A stretch of 16,769 nucleotides of DNA. Source: Pseudomonadota bacterium. Lineage in GTDB: Bacteria > Bdellovibrionota_C > UBA2361 > OMIW01. The notes under the pieces were generated by a model. The model ran no database searches and was not told the origin of the DNA. It was given only the letters and a program-made list of their open reading frames with translations. This document shows positions 1 through 8,600 of this stretch, piece after piece. Where the stretch lies: the NCBI GenBank assembly GCA_900299205.1, contig OMIW01000183.1:1-16769 (forward strand). Reading direction: 5' to 3'. A program made the translations under genes and the position numbers. The stretch's first letter is position 1; each line of letters opens with the position of its first letter.

Positions 1-2
1 AT

Positions 3-1319
3 CTTGGCAAGTCCCCCGAGCCCGCCCTTTGTTAGCTGCTGCATCATCTTCTTCATCTCGGTGAACTGTTTGACGAGCTGATTCACTGCCTCAACGGAGG
101 TTCCTGAACCCCGCGCAATCCGTCGTCGGCGTGATCCATCGAGAATAGCGGTGTTCCGGCGCTCCTGAGGGGTCATAGAAAGGATGATGGCTTCGACCCG
201 CTTCATTTCACGCTCGGGCAATTCTGGGTCAACACCTTCGAGCATCTTGCCCATTCCAGGTATCATCGACGTCAGCGATGTGATCGAACCCATGCGACGG
301 ATGGTTCGCATCTGAGTAAGAAAATCCTCAAGGGTAAACTCGTCCCTTTTGAACTTTTTATGGAGCTTCTCGGTATCCTCAATCGACATTTCGCGCTGTG
401 CTTTCTCGATCAAAGTGAGGACGTCTCCCATCCCCAAAATGCGGGATGCCATCCGGTCGGGATGAAAGAGCTCGAGGCCTTCAGGTTTTTCACTGACCCC
501 CACAAACTTGATAGGCTGTCCTGTCACCGCTCGCATCGAGAGAGCAGCGCCTCCTCTGGTGTCGCCATCAAGTTTAGTGAGGACGAGCCCCGTAATCGAG
601 AGCGCATCGTGAAATCCTTTCGCGATATCGACGGCAGTTTGGCCCGTCATCGAATCTGCGACCAAAAGAATTTCGTGTGGATGAATCGCCACCCTCATCT
701 CTCGAACTTCATCCATGAGACGATTGTCGATCTGGAGGCGCCCTGCGGTATCGATAATGACCGCATCGGCTCCCGAGCGGCGAGCCTCCTCGACTCCCTG
801 ACGCGCGATATCGACGGGATTCATCTCAACTGTTGAGGGGAAAACGGGTATCTGAAGCTGATTCCCGAGGGTCTGGAGCTGCTTAATAGCGGCAGGACGA
901 TAGATATCAGCGGGCACCAGAAGAGTTCGTTTTTTGAATTCACGACGGAGGAGGAGGGCAAGTTTGGCTGCCGTCGTCGTTTTTCCTGCTCCCTGCAGTC
1001 CGACGAGCATGATGATGAAAGGAGGTTCAGGGGCAAAGGCAAGCTGCGCCGACCCCGGTCCCATTGTCTCCGTGAGTTCTTCAAAGACTATCTTGATAAT
1101 CTGCTGCGACGGGTTAAGGCTTTTCATTACCTGTTCGCCGAGCGCCTTCTGCCCGATCCGCTCGCAGAGCCCCTTAGTGACAGCGAAATGAACATCAGCC
1201 CCCAACAAGGCCATGCGCACTTCTTTGAGGGTCTCCTCTATATCTTTTTGAGAGATCGTTGTGCGGCCCTTAATCCGCTGAAATGCTGAGTCGAGTTTTT
1301 CTTGGAGAGCGGCAAACAT
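3..1319 (-). CDS. ffh: Signal recognition particle GTPase Ffh (3' end cut by window edge)
   Basis: Ffh binds the 4.5S RNA and signal sequences of nascent membrane proteins and, with FtsY, delivers ribosomes to the membrane. My minus-strand translation from the ATG at 1319 runs 439 codons to the left edge without a stop. It shows the N-domain helices, the P-loop GLQGAGKTT (residues 107-115), VPADIYRPAA (135-144), DTAGRL (190-195) and TKLDGDTRGG (248-257). The M domain carries the RNA-binding run SRRRRIARGSG (396-406). Full-length homologues are usually about 450 residues, so only a short C-terminal tail should be missing. There is no strong Shine-Dalgarno before the ATG, but the start aligns with the usual Ffh N-terminus (MFxxLQEKLxxAFxxIKG). 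Identification is very sure; the true end is outside the window. Confidence 0.97.
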   Translation of the reverse strand, partial: MFAALQEKLDSAFQRIKGRTTISQKDIEETLKEVRMALLGADVHFAVTKGLCERIGQKALGEQVMKSLNPSQQIIKIVFEELTETMGPGSAQLAFAPEPPFIIMLVGLQGAGKTTTAAKLALLLRREFKKRTLLVPADIYRPAAIKQLQTLGNQLQIPVFPSTVEMNPVDIARQGVEEARRSGADAVIIDTAGRLQIDNRLMDEVREMRVAIHPHEILLVADSMTGQTAVDIAKGFHDALSITGLVLTKLDGDTRGGAALSMRAVTGQPIKFVGVSEKPEGLELFHPDRMASRILGMGDVLTLIEKAQREMSIEDTEKLHKKFKRDEFTLEDFLTQMRTIRRMGSITSLTSMIPGMGKMLEGVDPELPEREMKRVEAIILSMTPQERRNTAILDGSRRRRIARGSGTSVEAVNQLVKQFTEMKKMMQQLTKGGLGGLAK

Positions 1320-1383
1320 GAGGGTGTCTTCTGATGAGGATAGAGGTTGAGCGACAGAGAAGTGAAGTCAGACGGGAGCCAGC

Positions 1384-1402
1384 AAAAAGTGGGACACCCC
1401 AC
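1384..1402 (-). terminator. Possible short intrinsic terminator between the 1497-2222 gene and ffh
   Basis: Read on the minus strand, a GC-rich 5-bp stem (GTGGG/CCCAC, plus-strand 1389-1393 and 1398-1402) with a 4-nt loop is followed directly by five T (1388-1384). It lies about 95 nt after the stop of the upstream gene and 65 nt before ffh. It would separate the two transcripts. The stem is short, so this is tentative. Confidence 0.4.
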
Positions 1403-1496
1403 AGTCGCGAGACGGTGCCAGCTAAATATGTCCGAATGGTACCTTTCTGTACGATGGTACAGTGTACTCCGGCATCGAGTCGGTGATCAATGAGGC

Positions 1497-2222
1497 TCAG
1501 GACGGGGAGATCGCCCGAAGTAACGGTAGCCCGATGAAGTTACCTTCGACATATTCAATTTGCGGGGAAGCAGCGAGCTTATTTTCTAATGAGATAGCAA
1601 AATCTTCCCCCTTCCGCTCGGCGTTCGCGCTAACCCCTTCCGTTACTCGTAGATAATACTCAAGGGCTCCTTGATTGGCCGAGACGGCCTCCCGACAGGC
1701 TCTCAACTTCTCAGGTGAAGACAAGCTAATAGAAGAGGGATCAATCGATGACAGCGGTTCAAGCGCTGATAGAGCTCCCACGATGTCATCGAAGCTTACG
1801 TAATTATCCACCACCCGCCCAGCATGACGGAGAAAGGGTTGTGCACCGTCGGGGAGGGTAAATGTGATGAGCTCGTTGAAGTTACCCGCTGAGTCGCGAG
1901 CATCCGCTTCAAGCGCCCCCAGCGTCTCGTCAGAAACCCCTGCCTCGCTGGCCCGAGAGAACATCTGCTCGAGGTTCCCCAGAAAGCCGAACATTCCAGA
2001 GAGGGCATGCTCAATTAATTTGATTTGAGCTGAATTTTCTGGATTGAAACCAGCGTGCCTTTTCGCCGCCTCATCCGTCTCCGGTCGCGGCAATACCTTG
2101 GTATCATAAATATTTACTACCGCGCAGATTGAACCATCAAGGGAAGTCGCCGTAAGTCCCTTGAGAGATACTAACCTTGCCCGAAGATCGCCCCCTTCGC
2201 GGGAGAATACATCTCGATCCAT
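1497..2222 (-). CDS. Protein of unknown function, 241 residues
   Basis: I do not recognise this protein. It is predicted soluble: no signal peptide or membrane segment is visible. It is rather acidic, with serine/alanine-rich helical stretches in the second half and a hydrophobic C-terminal end (IGLPLLRAISPS). It contains no motif I can name. The reading frame is open to an ATG at 2240, but I chose the ATG at 2222 because a strong Shine-Dalgarno (AAGGAAGG on the minus strand, plus-strand 2229-2236) sits 6 nt before it; the upstream ATG has none. The gene lies upstream of ffh on the same strand, 177 nt away, and is divergent from the small membrane protein at 2422. The good ribosome site and a clean 241-codon frame make it a probable real gene; function is open. 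Confidence 0.75.
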   Translation of the reverse strand: MDRDVFSREGGDLRARLVSLKGLTATSLDGSICAVVNIYDTKVLPRPETDEAAKRHAGFNPENSAQIKLIEHALSGMFGFLGNLEQMFSRASEAGVSDETLGALEADARDSAGNFNELITFTLPDGAQPFLRHAGRVVDNYVSFDDIVGALSALEPLSSIDPSSISLSSPEKLRACREAVSANQGALEYYLRVTEGVSANAERKGEDFAISLENKLAASPQIEYVEGNFIGLPLLRAISPS

Positions 2223-2228
2223 GACACA

Positions 2229-2236
2229 CCTTCCTT
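2229..2236 (-). promoter_or_regulatory. Shine-Dalgarno that decides the start of the 1497-2222 gene
   Basis: On the minus strand this reads AAGGAAGG and lies 6 nt upstream of the ATG at 2222. It overlaps the coding region of the longer frame that would begin at 2240, so the shorter start is favoured. Confidence 0.7.
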
Positions 2237-2409
2237 TCATCCATGAAGTTCCGCAGGGGAGCCCACGGGCACTACAACCATACTAATGTGATCGGCACAA
2301 CGGACGGAAACTTGAGATGATATTTTATTTTAAAAAGGAATGCCCCCAGGGGGAGTTCTGGGATACTATTAAAAGGGCGGTTTGCCGCCTGCTGCGAGGC
2401 GATTTTTAT

Positions 2410-2415
2410 GAGGAG
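2410..2415 (+). promoter_or_regulatory. Shine-Dalgarno favouring the internal GTG start at 2422
   Basis: GAGGAG followed by a 6-nt spacer and GTG. This is the best ribosome-binding site in the first 150 nt of the open frame and argues for the 153-residue product over the 188-residue one starting at 2317. Confidence 0.55.
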
Positions 2416-2421
2416 ATTGAT

Positions 2422-2883
2422 GTGACGACTGCAGAAACAATCCCCCCTTCATCGTCCGGGGCAACGCCCTCGGCGTCACCGTCCAATCTCTTCAGTTTTT
2501 CGTGGCTCTCGTTTTTCTTCGGCGTTCTTGTGGGCTACGTTGTTTTTCGGCCCGGGGGCGTCATCGATTATTTTCTTCTCTCCGGTGGTATGCGGGATCG
2601 GTTTGCTCAGGAGGATGCACGCTTCGGTGGTCAACGGGGAGGGTGGTCGGGAGCGGGTAGCGGGTATGGTCGAGAATTTGGTCCTGGGGCAGGGGGCGAA
2701 CGGGAAGGTCTTGGATTCGATGGCCCGCTAGGGGGGCGGTATCAGGGGGGAGGGGATCCGTACGACAATCGAAGAGGTTTCGGTGAGGATGGATTTTCTG
2801 ATCAAGAGAACGGGCCTTTGCGAGCTCCGCGCGCGCCGGGATCGGTCCAACTACCTCCAACTGACCTCTTTAGTGGTAGGTAA
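2422..2883 (+). CDS. Small predicted single-pass membrane protein with glycine-rich tail
   Basis: I do not recognise this protein. From the GTG at 2422 it has 153 residues: a Ser/Pro-rich N-terminus, one hydrophobic segment at about residues 23-43 (FSFSWLSFFFGVLVGYVVF), then a long, glycine- and arginine-rich low-complexity tail (about 55-135) and a proline-containing end (APRAPGSVQLPP). The frame is open further upstream to an ATG at 2317, which would add 35 residues. I prefer GTG 2422 because GAGGAG (2410-2415) lies 6 nt before it, while 2317 has only a poor site. It is divergent from the 1497-2222 gene and converges on the zinc-ribbon gene at 3014. The tail could be a disordered linker in the periplasm or cytoplasm; orientation is not clear. 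Low-complexity composition makes codon evidence weak, so existence is probable rather than certain. Confidence 0.6.
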   Translation: MTTAETIPPSSSGATPSASPSNLFSFSWLSFFFGVLVGYVVFRPGGVIDYFLLSGGMRDRFAQEDARFGGQRGGWSGAGSGYGREFGPGAGGEREGLGFDGPLGGRYQGGGDPYDNRRGFGEDGFSDQENGPLRAPRAPGSVQLPPTDLFSGR

Positions 2884-3013
2884 AGGGTGCTCCTTCGGTT
2901 GGCCTCATCCGTGGCACCGAGCGTAAAGATAGAAATACCGCGGATTGTTGGTTGAGCTGCCGAGCGTTGAGCCCCTTTTTTAGTTTTTCCAGCGCCATTC
3001 TTTGCGAGGTCGG

Positions 3014-3322
3014 TCATTTCCCCGTTACAGTGGACCAAAGCTCATGAAGCCAACTCGAGAGGGGCCCCCCACTTTCTTGCTGCCGAGCACGGTTAAGGAG
3101 CTGTTCTAACTCTCCCTTGTCGAGCCACACGCCACCTGAGTCTGGACATCGATCGATGGTTATTCCAAGCACATCCTCCCGAACCATCGCCTTGCCGGTA
3201 ATCGGGCTCTTTGGCTGAGTACCTTCCCCGGCACGTGCAAGCTTTTCGAGCGCGGCCTGATTTTGCCGCTCGATGTACTCATCTTCCAGAACACGCCGAC
3301 GGTCATCCCATGCATCGTTCAT
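3014..3322 (-). CDS. Small zinc-ribbon (zf-TFIIB-like) protein with degenerate cysteines
   Basis: A 102-residue protein with a charged helical N-terminus (MNDAWDDRRRVLEDEYIERQ). A C-terminal module resembles the zf-TFIIB zinc-ribbon family, whose consensus ends in CPxCGGxWLDxGELE. Here the end reads CPDSGGVWLDKGELE (residues 59-73), preceded by SPITGK (39-44) where the first Cys pair is expected. Of the four usual metal ligands only C59 remains, so zinc binding is doubtful although the fold signature is kept. The open frame extends to 3412, but I chose the ATG at 3322 because AAGGAAG (plus-strand 3326-3332) precedes it by a few nt and the protein then begins at the charged helix. The cellular role of this family is not established. 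It converges on the gene at 2422. Confidence 0.8.
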   Translation of the reverse strand: MNDAWDDRRRVLEDEYIERQNQAALEKLARAGEGTQPKSPITGKAMVREDVLGITIDRCPDSGGVWLDKGELEQLLNRARQQESGGPLSSWLHELWSTVTGK

Positions 3323-3505
3323 AATCTTCCTTAAGTGCTCGCGAAAAAAGCCGACCCTTCCAACGTCAATCCGAAGAGGGCCTTCCCGCAGTGTGCCCCG
3401 TAGTAAAAGCAACCCTCCTGTATCGTTGCAAAACTCTGGTGATTCCGCAATTCATCGTCTGCGTCCGTCCCTGGAGGGCTTTTCGCTTTATTTGAGGGCG
3501 AACTG

Positions 3506-3535
3506 TTGACGGCGATGGGTAAAGTCAGGTATCCA
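3506..3535 (+). promoter_or_regulatory. Possible sigma70-type promoter for the tRNA-Gly pair
   Basis: TTGACG (3506-3511) matches the -35 consensus at five of six positions. TATCCA (3530-3535), a weak -10, follows after 18 nt. The predicted start, near 3543, is about 9 nt before the first tRNA, with a GC-rich discriminator (ACGGGG) typical of stable RNA promoters. The -10 match is poor. Confidence 0.4.
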
Positions 3536-3551
3536 TACGGGGTCACTTTCT

Positions 3552-3625
3552 GCGGGCGTAGCTCAGCTGGCTAGAGCGCCTCCTTGCCAAGGAGGAGGTC
3601 GAGGGTTCGAATCCCTTCGCCCGCT
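3552..3625 (+). tRNA. tRNA-Gly (anticodon GCC)
   Basis: A full cloverleaf can be drawn. The acceptor stem is GCGGGCG (3552-3558) with CGCCCGC (3618-3624). The D stem is GCTC/GAGC. The anticodon stem is CCTCC/GGAGG around loop TTGCCAA, anticodon GCC at 3586-3588. The T stem is GAGGG/CCCTT around TTCGAAT. The discriminator base is T3625. The CCA end is not encoded and must be added after transcription. It reads GGC and GGU codons. Confidence 0.97.
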
Positions 3626-3707
3626 TTCCTCAATCGTTCTCATTCAGGATCCCGTTCGATGACTTTGCATCGAGCAAATGGAACGGAGGAAGCGGTTGGT
3701 CCTCGAT

Positions 3708-3780
3708 GCGGGTGTAACTCAGTTGGTAGAGTGCTTGCTTCCCAAGCAAGATGTCGAGGGTTCGAGTCCCTTCACCCGCT
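3708..3780 (+). tRNA. tRNA-Gly (anticodon CCC)
   Basis: The cloverleaf is clear: acceptor GCGGGTG (3708-3714) with CACCCGC, D stem ACTC/GAGT, anticodon stem CTTGC/GCAAG around loop TTCCCAA (anticodon CCC), T stem GAGGG/CCCTT with TTCGAGT, discriminator T3780. No CCA is encoded. It reads GGG codons. It lies 82 nt after tRNA-Gly(GCC), with similar acceptor and T arms, so the two probably share a transcript and a duplication origin. Confidence 0.97.
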
Positions 3781-3810
3781 TTTAGTGGCGAAAAAGGGGG
3801 CAGCCATCGC

Positions 3811-3836
3811 TCATAGTGATCTTTCATAGTGGTCTT
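3811..3836 (+). repeat. Tandem 13-bp direct repeat
   Basis: Two adjacent copies of TCATAGTG[A/G]TCTT (3811-3823 and 3824-3836) differ at one base. They lie between the second tRNA-Gly and nadC, about 125 nt before the nadC start, and could be an operator or chance. Confidence 0.6.
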
Positions 3837-3961
3837 TTATCTCTGCCGAGTAAGCACTATCCATAGGATCATGTCGCGCCGAAAAGGAGGGAGGCGCACA
3901 AGGGTGGTTTTCCAAGGCAGGGGTTCAGTATTCCCCATCTGTCCCGCCTCTTCAGGATTCA

Positions 3962-4828
3962 ATGTTTCCCCATTCATCTCTTGTTGACCGCCTGATATCC
4001 CTCGCTTTGGATGAAGATCTTAGTCTCGGTGATGTGACATCTCGTTGTTGCATCCCCGAGGGTCATCGATCCCAGGCCCGCATTGTGGCGCGCGAGGAAC
4101 TCCTTTTTTGCGGAGGAGAGCTCCTTAATCGCATATCGGAGAGCGCAGGGGCATCGGTTCGGTGGCATTCGATAGTTGAAGATGGGCAGCGCGTTACGAG
4201 CGGAACGGTTCTCGCTGAGGCAGAGGCGGATTCTCGGGAGTTGCTCTCGCTCGAGCGAGTTTCGCTGAATTTCTTGCAGAGACTTTCTGGGGTGGCCACC
4301 CACGTTTCGCATATCGTCGAGAGGTCGGCCGGTATAGTTGTCCTTGATACCCGAAAGACGACGCCCGGATGGCGAGTTCTAGAGAAATACGCTACTCGGG
4401 TTGGTGGTGCTCGCAACCACCGCTCCCATCTCGGCGATCTCGTGTTGATTAAGAATAATCATATTGACGCGCACAGCGGAGATATCAACGCGCTCTTTCG
4501 CCAGCTGCGAGCAGCGCAGCCATGGCATATCCCCGTGGAGTGTGAAGTTCGAACGGGTGAAGAGCTTGCCGCAGTATTGCCACACTCACCTGACTTCATA
4601 CTACTCGACAACATGAGCGATAGAGTGATTGAGGAATGTCTATCGCTTATGGCACAGAGGGGATTCGTGGGTGGAGTTGAAGTGTCGGGCGGAGTGACCT
4701 CGGACCGTTTTTCCTCTCTCGCGGCGATTGGAGTAAGCGTAGTATCGATGGGTTCACTTACCAATCAGGCCGTCGCTGTTGATATTTCGATGCGACTCTT
4801 TGCGGGGGAGTCTTTGCAGAGGGGATGA
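3962..4828 (+). CDS. nadC: Nicotinate-nucleotide pyrophosphorylase (quinolinate phosphoribosyltransferase)
   Basis: NadC converts quinolinate and PRPP to nicotinate mononucleotide, CO2 and diphosphate, the branch into NAD from de novo synthesis; it acts in the cytoplasm. The 288-residue protein has the family's usual length. The N-terminal domain includes LALDEDLSLGDVTS (14-27). ERVSLNFLQRLSGVAT (98-113) follows. Active-site motifs are DTRKTTPGWR (129-138), GGARNHR (148-154), LIKNNH (162-167), VECEV (192-196), LLDNM (214-218) and EVSGG (240-244). The ATG at 3962 is preceded by a weak AGGA. birA starts 41 nt after the stop on the same strand, a pairing common in bacteria and probably one operon. 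No nadA or nadB is in the window. Confidence 0.97.
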   Translation: MFPHSSLVDRLISLALDEDLSLGDVTSRCCIPEGHRSQARIVAREELLFCGGELLNRISESAGASVRWHSIVEDGQRVTSGTVLAEAEADSRELLSLERVSLNFLQRLSGVATHVSHIVERSAGIVVLDTRKTTPGWRVLEKYATRVGGARNHRSHLGDLVLIKNNHIDAHSGDINALFRQLRAAQPWHIPVECEVRTGEELAAVLPHSPDFILLDNMSDRVIEECLSLMAQRGFVGGVEVSGGVTSDRFSSLAAIGVSVVSMGSLTNQAVAVDISMRLFAGESLQRG

Positions 4829-4869
4829 ATGCGCTGAATTAATGACCCTTATCCGAATCAGTTTTCTTC

Positions 4870-5589
4870 ATGTTTACCCTCTCTGCGATCTGGTCGTTTG
4901 ACTCTGTTACCTCGACGATGGATCTCGCGCGCTCTCTGATCCCTTGCATAAACGGGGGACAGGTCGGTCTCGTGGTTGCGCGCCATCAGACGGCGGGCCG
5001 AGGCCGACAGGGGCGTATGTGGCTCTCGACCGAGGGTGCATTTTTAGCAACCTACATCATTCGGATTGATGAAGCGTCACCAGACCTCAGCGGTTTTTCT
5101 CTCATGGTTGGGTTAATGCTGCACCGCTTCTTCCGTTCAATCGGCATATCGACGGCACTCAAATGGCCGAATGATATCCTCTCTGAAGACGGAAAAAAGA
5201 TGGCGGGGATTTTGGTTGAGGTGATCCCGTCAGGAGGGTCGCATGCTGTTCTGTGTGGGATCGGGTGTAACCTCGTGACGACCCAAGAGGCCTTGCCCAC
5301 AAGCGCGAGCGTACGAGATTGTGGTGGGTTTGTTACGCGTGGTGACGTGATTCTTGGGCTCACCCCTTTTCTTGTTGAGGGTACAGCGCGTTTCATTTCC
5401 GACGGATTTGATAACTTCAGGGATGAATGGATGGATAGCGCGTTTCGCTATGAAGGGCCCGTTGTTATTCGATCAGGTCAAAGCACGTTGACCGGCATGT
5501 GGAGGGGAGTGACCTCGCGGGGGGAGTTAATCCTTGCGGACGGAGAGGGTAGAGAGAGGATAATCACGACTGGGGAAGTAGAGGGGTGA
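4870..5589 (+). CDS. birA: Biotin-[acetyl-CoA-carboxylase] ligase, monofunctional
   Basis: This enzyme makes biotinyl-AMP and transfers biotin to a lysine of the biotin carrier protein of acyl-CoA carboxylases. Visible signatures are the STMDLA start of the catalytic domain (15-20), the biotinyl-AMP loop GRGRQGRMW (43-51), KWPNDI (98-103), KMAGILVE (110-117), GIGCNL (130-135) and a small C-terminal beta domain ending in GEVEG. At 239 residues it lacks the N-terminal helix-turn-helix of the E. coli enzyme (321 residues), so it is a ligase only and cannot itself be the repressor of biotin genes. It follows nadC by 41 nt and converges on the kinase gene, whose stop is 28 nt away. No strong Shine-Dalgarno is seen before ATG 4870. 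Confidence 0.95.
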   Translation: MFTLSAIWSFDSVTSTMDLARSLIPCINGGQVGLVVARHQTAGRGRQGRMWLSTEGAFLATYIIRIDEASPDLSGFSLMVGLMLHRFFRSIGISTALKWPNDILSEDGKKMAGILVEVIPSGGSHAVLCGIGCNLVTTQEALPTSASVRDCGGFVTRGDVILGLTPFLVEGTARFISDGFDNFRDEWMDSAFRYEGPVVIRSGQSTLTGMWRGVTSRGELILADGEGRERIITTGEVEG

Positions 5590-5617
5590 CGGTTCGGCGG
5601 CATTTTGCCCGCTTCGA

Positions 5618-8600
5618 TCATTCCGTGGGTAAAGGAGGCGAATCGTCAGATGATCCCTGAGTTCGAGAAGTGGTTGTGTGAGTGGCTAGCGCCTCAGTGA
5701 TAACCGCGACAAGGACACCAACAGAGTCCCGTAATTCCATCGCGCATTTATGTATTTTGTCAGGAGCTCCCTCCTTAGCGACAGCCTCAAGCTGAGAGGC
5801 TACTTTTGCGGACCCCCGAGCACCAATATTGAGGAGGGTGCCTCGGATTGCGTGCGCCAGAGAGCTGGCCTGTGCCGCATCTCCTGTTTGAGCGAGATGA
5901 GACAGATCCTCCGTCTGGATCGCCGTTTGTTCAATAAATAGTTTGAGTATTTCAACCAGCCTGACTGGATCGTGACCAAGGTCGCTCCACAAGCGGGCGA
6001 CGCTCAATTTGAGATCTTTCCGCTCGAGAGCAGCAACAAGACCACTTGCCTCGATAGTTACCGACGTGGTGCTTCGACGACGGGCCGGCAGATTGCCGTC
6101 ATGAAGGCCGAGTGATTCTATCACACCAAAAAGGCGCAAGGCGAGAATTGGCTTCGTGATAGCACCCCACATCCCGACGGTAACATACTCATCGATATCT
6201 TTTACCTGAGCATCGGCAGTCACTGCTATAATTGGTACGGGCTTTTTCCTGTTAGCCAGATTCTCGCTCGTCCTGATAATTCTGGTGGCCTCCAGACCGT
6301 TGACCTGAGGCATTTGAATGTCCATGAATACGAGATCGAAAAGCTGGGAATCATCATCTCCCTCGAAGTGCCCGTGCTCTCGCAGAAGGTTGACTGCTTC
6401 AAGGCCTGATGATGCGGTTGTCACCTTATGACCCCAACCTGTGAGCAAGGTCGCGAGGATAAATCGGTTGGACTCGATATCATCAACCACCAGAATAGAG
6501 AGTCCCACGGAGGATTTTGATCGAGTCGGTACTGATTGCGATGCGGGCGCGGAGTCTTCACGAAAAGCGGGCTGACCAAGATACTGGAATATGGTCGCTA
6601 GAGAGATCGGCTTCGGAATGGCGTTCAATGCGCCGGCCCTCAGAAACCGATCCAAGGGATCGGAGAGGTGGGGGGGGACGAGAGGGAACCATCTTACGAC
6701 CCCCTCGGATGCTGAGGCGGAGAGCTTCTCCTCAATCGTGGATGTCAACAGTCGACTATCGATGCAAACCATCAGGTTGGTTTGGGGGGTCTTCAACAGA
6801 TATTCGAGCTCGTCCGCCGAAAGCTCTTTAATCGAACTAACCCCAATTTCGCGAAATATCTGAGCTAATATTTCAGCACTCAGGGGGTTGGTATCGACGA
6901 TTACGACCTCGGTATCGGGTTCGATGGCGGGATTCCTATCTTCTAAGAATGTCACTGCTGTTGTTGCGAGTTCAAAACCGAAGGTTGCCCCATGTCCGTA
7001 TTGGCTGTCGACCCAGACATCCCCATCCATCCCGCGAGCTAAACCCCGAATGATTGGCAGGCTTAGACCCGTCCGACCGAGTCTTAGAAACGTGCTCGGA
7101 TCGGGAAGGTTAAATGAAGAGAAGACTTCATCCGCTTGTTCAGGCGCTATGCCAACGCCAGAGTCTCTAACTGAAATTCGTACCAGTGTCCGACCATCTT
7201 CGAGGAACTGGGATGGAGCGAGGAAAATCACAATGTCCCCGACATCGCTGCATGAGACTGCATTCTCGACCAGAGTGTCAATGATTTGCTTCACCCGAAG
7301 TCGGTCGCCCTCGATATGGGTGGGGCCATCCGGATCGATTGAAAGGATAACCTCTACATTCTTCTTAAAAGCGGCTGCTGAGTGAGAGTGGGCGACGTTG
7401 GTGAGCAGCTCCTGAATATTGAAAGGGCTTCTCTGAAAGGTAATTCGACCTGACTCAATAGAGGAGTAATCGAGCATATCGGTTATCAACTCGAGAAGAG
7501 TATTACCCGACTCTTTAACAACATGAACGTATTCTCGCAGGTGTATGGGAAGCGACATTCGTTCTAGTATCTGAGCGATGCCGAGAATGGCATTCAGCGG
7601 CGACCGGATTTCATGACTCATTGAGACGATGAATTCAGTCTTTGAGTCTATCGCATGGTGCGCTATCTCGGTCGCCTCGGCTGCCGTTTTCTTGGAGAGT
7701 GCGAATCCTTCGAGAGTGGTGTTGATCTTTTCTGCCAGTTCATCAATCGAACGAGGGCTTCCGGCCGGTATAGAGATAGTGGGATGAGGATTATGTTTTT
7801 GAAGATGAAGTTGTTGAGCGATGCTCCTGATATGCTTGACAAATAGTGAGTCGAAAACAAGCAGAGATGACGAGAGCAACGCGAGGAGAACAAAGGTAAA
7901 GAGGGTGCTCAGCAGAGCTAAAAGGCGGGACTCGTCGGCTAGAGTAATAGGACTCGGGATAGAAAACTCTACCTCGAAATAATCAGACGGGTGAATACCT
8001 CCAACGATCTCTCGCCCGTACAATACGCTTCCTTCTGTGTGGAAGACGGGTCGATCATCAAAGAGGGGGCCGGTTTGCTGGGCGCGAATAGACCTTCGTA
8101 TTCCTACTGAAGCTCCGGTCAAACGGGATATATCTGTCAGCCTTTGAGGGGAGAGGAATCGAACACCGAGCAGCCGACCTTCGGTTGAGGTACCATCAGG
8201 AGCGACAATGCTCACCTTGTGAGCAGCCACAAGGGCGGGGGAATCTCCAACGGATAAGAGGCCGGAGATAGCACCATCGACCAAGCTCGCCGAGGCAAGC
8301 CCTCTCAGAGAATCAAAAAGGGGGGATTTAGGTGGATCTTCCTCAACGCTCTTCACTGACCAAACCTGATTCCCTAAGGAATCGATGACAACGATGAGGT
8401 CTAGGCTGAGGGTGGCTAGTTCGGACTCGGTCAGTGATGATTGTAGGGTGGTCACAGGAAGTATTGCGGCCGCGGCCATGGTCCGACGGAGGGCAGCTAT
8501 CTCCTCTGAGACCAGGCCGGTAACCCGAGAAGCCGTCACTGTCGCCTGCTCAAACGCAACGGAGCTCGTGCCCCTTCGAATGATCGTCGATACGACAAGA

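Noticed and set aside
360-836. 158-codon plus-strand frame inside ffh
   Set aside because: It is antisense to strongly conserved Ffh motifs, has no ribosome site and no recognisable product.
1436-1462. Repeated GTAC-containing inverted sequence upstream of ffh
   Set aside because: GTACC/GGTAC gives only a 5-bp stem with a long loop and no T tract; too short to call.
3584-3829. Plus- and minus-strand frames over the tRNA-Gly genes
   Set aside because: The translations come from tRNA sequence (a common annotation artefact) and the cloverleaves are complete.
6888-7385. 165-codon plus-strand frame opposite the kinase domain
   Set aside because: It is a shadow of the conserved HATPase and HisKA coding sequence, with serine-rich content typical of antisense frames.
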